A program made the position numbers and the translations under genes. Positions 12,106 to 12,595 of a stretch of DNA of 12,595 nucleotides are shown here, piece after piece. Numbering within the stretch: the first letter of the stretch is position 1; every line of letters begins with the position of its first letter. Under the pieces are notes generated by a model that saw only the letters and a list, made by a program, of their open reading frames with translations, was not told the DNA's origin and ran no database searches. The stretch is from B1-G15 sp964346135 (GTDB lineage: Archaea > Thermoproteota > Bathyarchaeia > Bathyarchaeales > Bathyarchaeaceae), in NCBI GenBank assembly GCA_964346135.1, contig CAYFTS010000083.1:1-12595 (forward strand), read 5' to 3'.

Positions 12106-12595
12106 CGTAGTTTATGTCCATGCTTTCCAACCAATGGCACAAACGCGACTCCACCCAAATTCTCTTCTTTAATTTGGTTATCCTTCCTTCTGATGCGCAT
12201 AAGCGTTTGATACAGGTGGAGGCTTCCAACCGGAATAACTAAGACCCCTCCAGTTTTCAACTGTTCCACCAAAGGCTTAGGAACATCTGGAGCCGCTGCC
12301 GTAACCAATATGCGGTCGTAAGGAGCCTTTTCCGCATATCCTTCTGAACCGTCTCCACAGATTACGGTGATTCGGTTTCCGTATCCAGCCTTCTCAATGT
12401 TTTTCCTTGCAGATTCAGCTAGTTGTGAAACAAACTCCACAGTGTAAACGTGCCCCCACTTTTTCTTCGATGTATCAGTAGGAGCCACTATCTCAGCTAT
12501 TGTGGAAGCATGCCACCCTGAACCAGCACCTACTTCTAAGACTCGATGTCCCACTTCCAGTTCTAGGGCTTCATCCATTATAGATACCATGTTTC
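12102..12595 (-). CDS. pcm: Protein-L-isoaspartate O-methyltransferase, 5' end beyond window
   Basis: SAM-dependent methyltransferase that repairs aged proteins by methylating isoaspartyl residues. The frame remains open at the right edge, so roughly the first 70 residues are missing, including the substrate-binding SAPH-type segment; the internal ATG at 12590 is not the true start (N-M-V-S-I-M-D-E-A-L corresponds to the family's internal HMVAMMCEAL region). SAM-binding motif I is visible as VLEVGAGSGWHASTIAEIV, followed by the acidic YTVEF strand end, GDGSEG, and YDRILVTAAAPDVPKPLVEQ, then GGVLVIPVGS and the closing FVPLVGKHG. A small polar insertion, DTSKKKWG, lies before the second strand. 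It converges on FEN-1 and overlaps it by four bases. Together with CDC48 it gives the window two protein-quality functions, but the genes are far apart. Confidence 0.93.
   Translation of the reverse strand, partial: NMVSIMDEALELEVGHRVLEVGAGSGWHASTIAEIVAPTDTSKKKWGHVYTVEFVSQLAESARKNIEKAGYGNRITVICGDGSEGYAEKAPYDRILVTAAAPDVPKPLVEQLKTGGVLVIPVGSLHLYQTLMRIRRKDNQIKEENLGGVAFVPLVGKHGHKLR

Noticed and set aside
1..12595. CRISPR array, insertion sequence ends, defence operon
   Set aside because: No regularly spaced repeats, no transposase and no recognisable defence domains; the only mobile-type gene is the partial integrase.

Overview
This window is archaeal chromosome. A tyrosine recombinase runs off the left edge and suggests that a mobile or integrated element may begin there. 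The archaeal assignment rests on an archaeal-type peptidyl-tRNA hydrolase (Pth2), a TruD pseudouridine synthase, a geranylgeranyl-reductase-type flavoprotein of ether-lipid synthesis, aEF-1beta, a two-ring CDC48/VAT ATPase, an archaeal FEN-1 with a PCNA-binding tail, TATA/BRE-like promoters and many GTG/TTG starts. Gene content and moderate GC suggest a TACK-type lineage such as Bathyarchaeia, but this is inference: no rRNA gene is present to confirm it.

Layout from left to right. 1-1106 (-): 5' part of an integrase with a C-terminal coiled coil, open at the left edge. 1168-4196 (-): truD, pth2 and a geranylgeranyl reductase family gene; pth2-truD form a tight pair with a TATA-like box of their own. 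4197-5482: a gene-poor stretch holding two tiny zinc-ribbon genes on the plus strand, one small SH3/KOW-like gene on the minus strand, and several palindromes and alternating purine-pyrimidine tracts. 5483-8469 (+): a double zinc-ribbon protein, aEF-1beta, cdc48 (with its own strong TATA box) and a winged-helix protein. 8486-9625 (-): a GT-B glycosyltransferase resembling the MJ1255 family. 9888-10784 (+): two unrecognised membrane proteins. 10782-10916: an intergenic region with a compact nested and pseudoknot-like set of complementary segments. 11062-12105 (+): FEN-1. 12102-12595 (-): protein-L-isoaspartate O-methyltransferase, open at the right edge and sharing a CTAG double stop with FEN-1.

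Most genes are informational or housekeeping: tRNA modification and recycling, elongation factor recycling, protein unfolding and repair, and Okazaki-fragment processing. No defence island, CRISPR array, rRNA or tRNA was found. The least explained signals are the candidate pseudoknotted RNA at 10782-10850, the cluster of Z-DNA-prone palindromes around the small zinc-ribbon genes, and sequence oddities in conserved proteins: a proline in the CDC48 D1 helix, cysteines in both CDC48 P-loops, and a Ser in the dinucleotide-binding glycine motif of the reductase.
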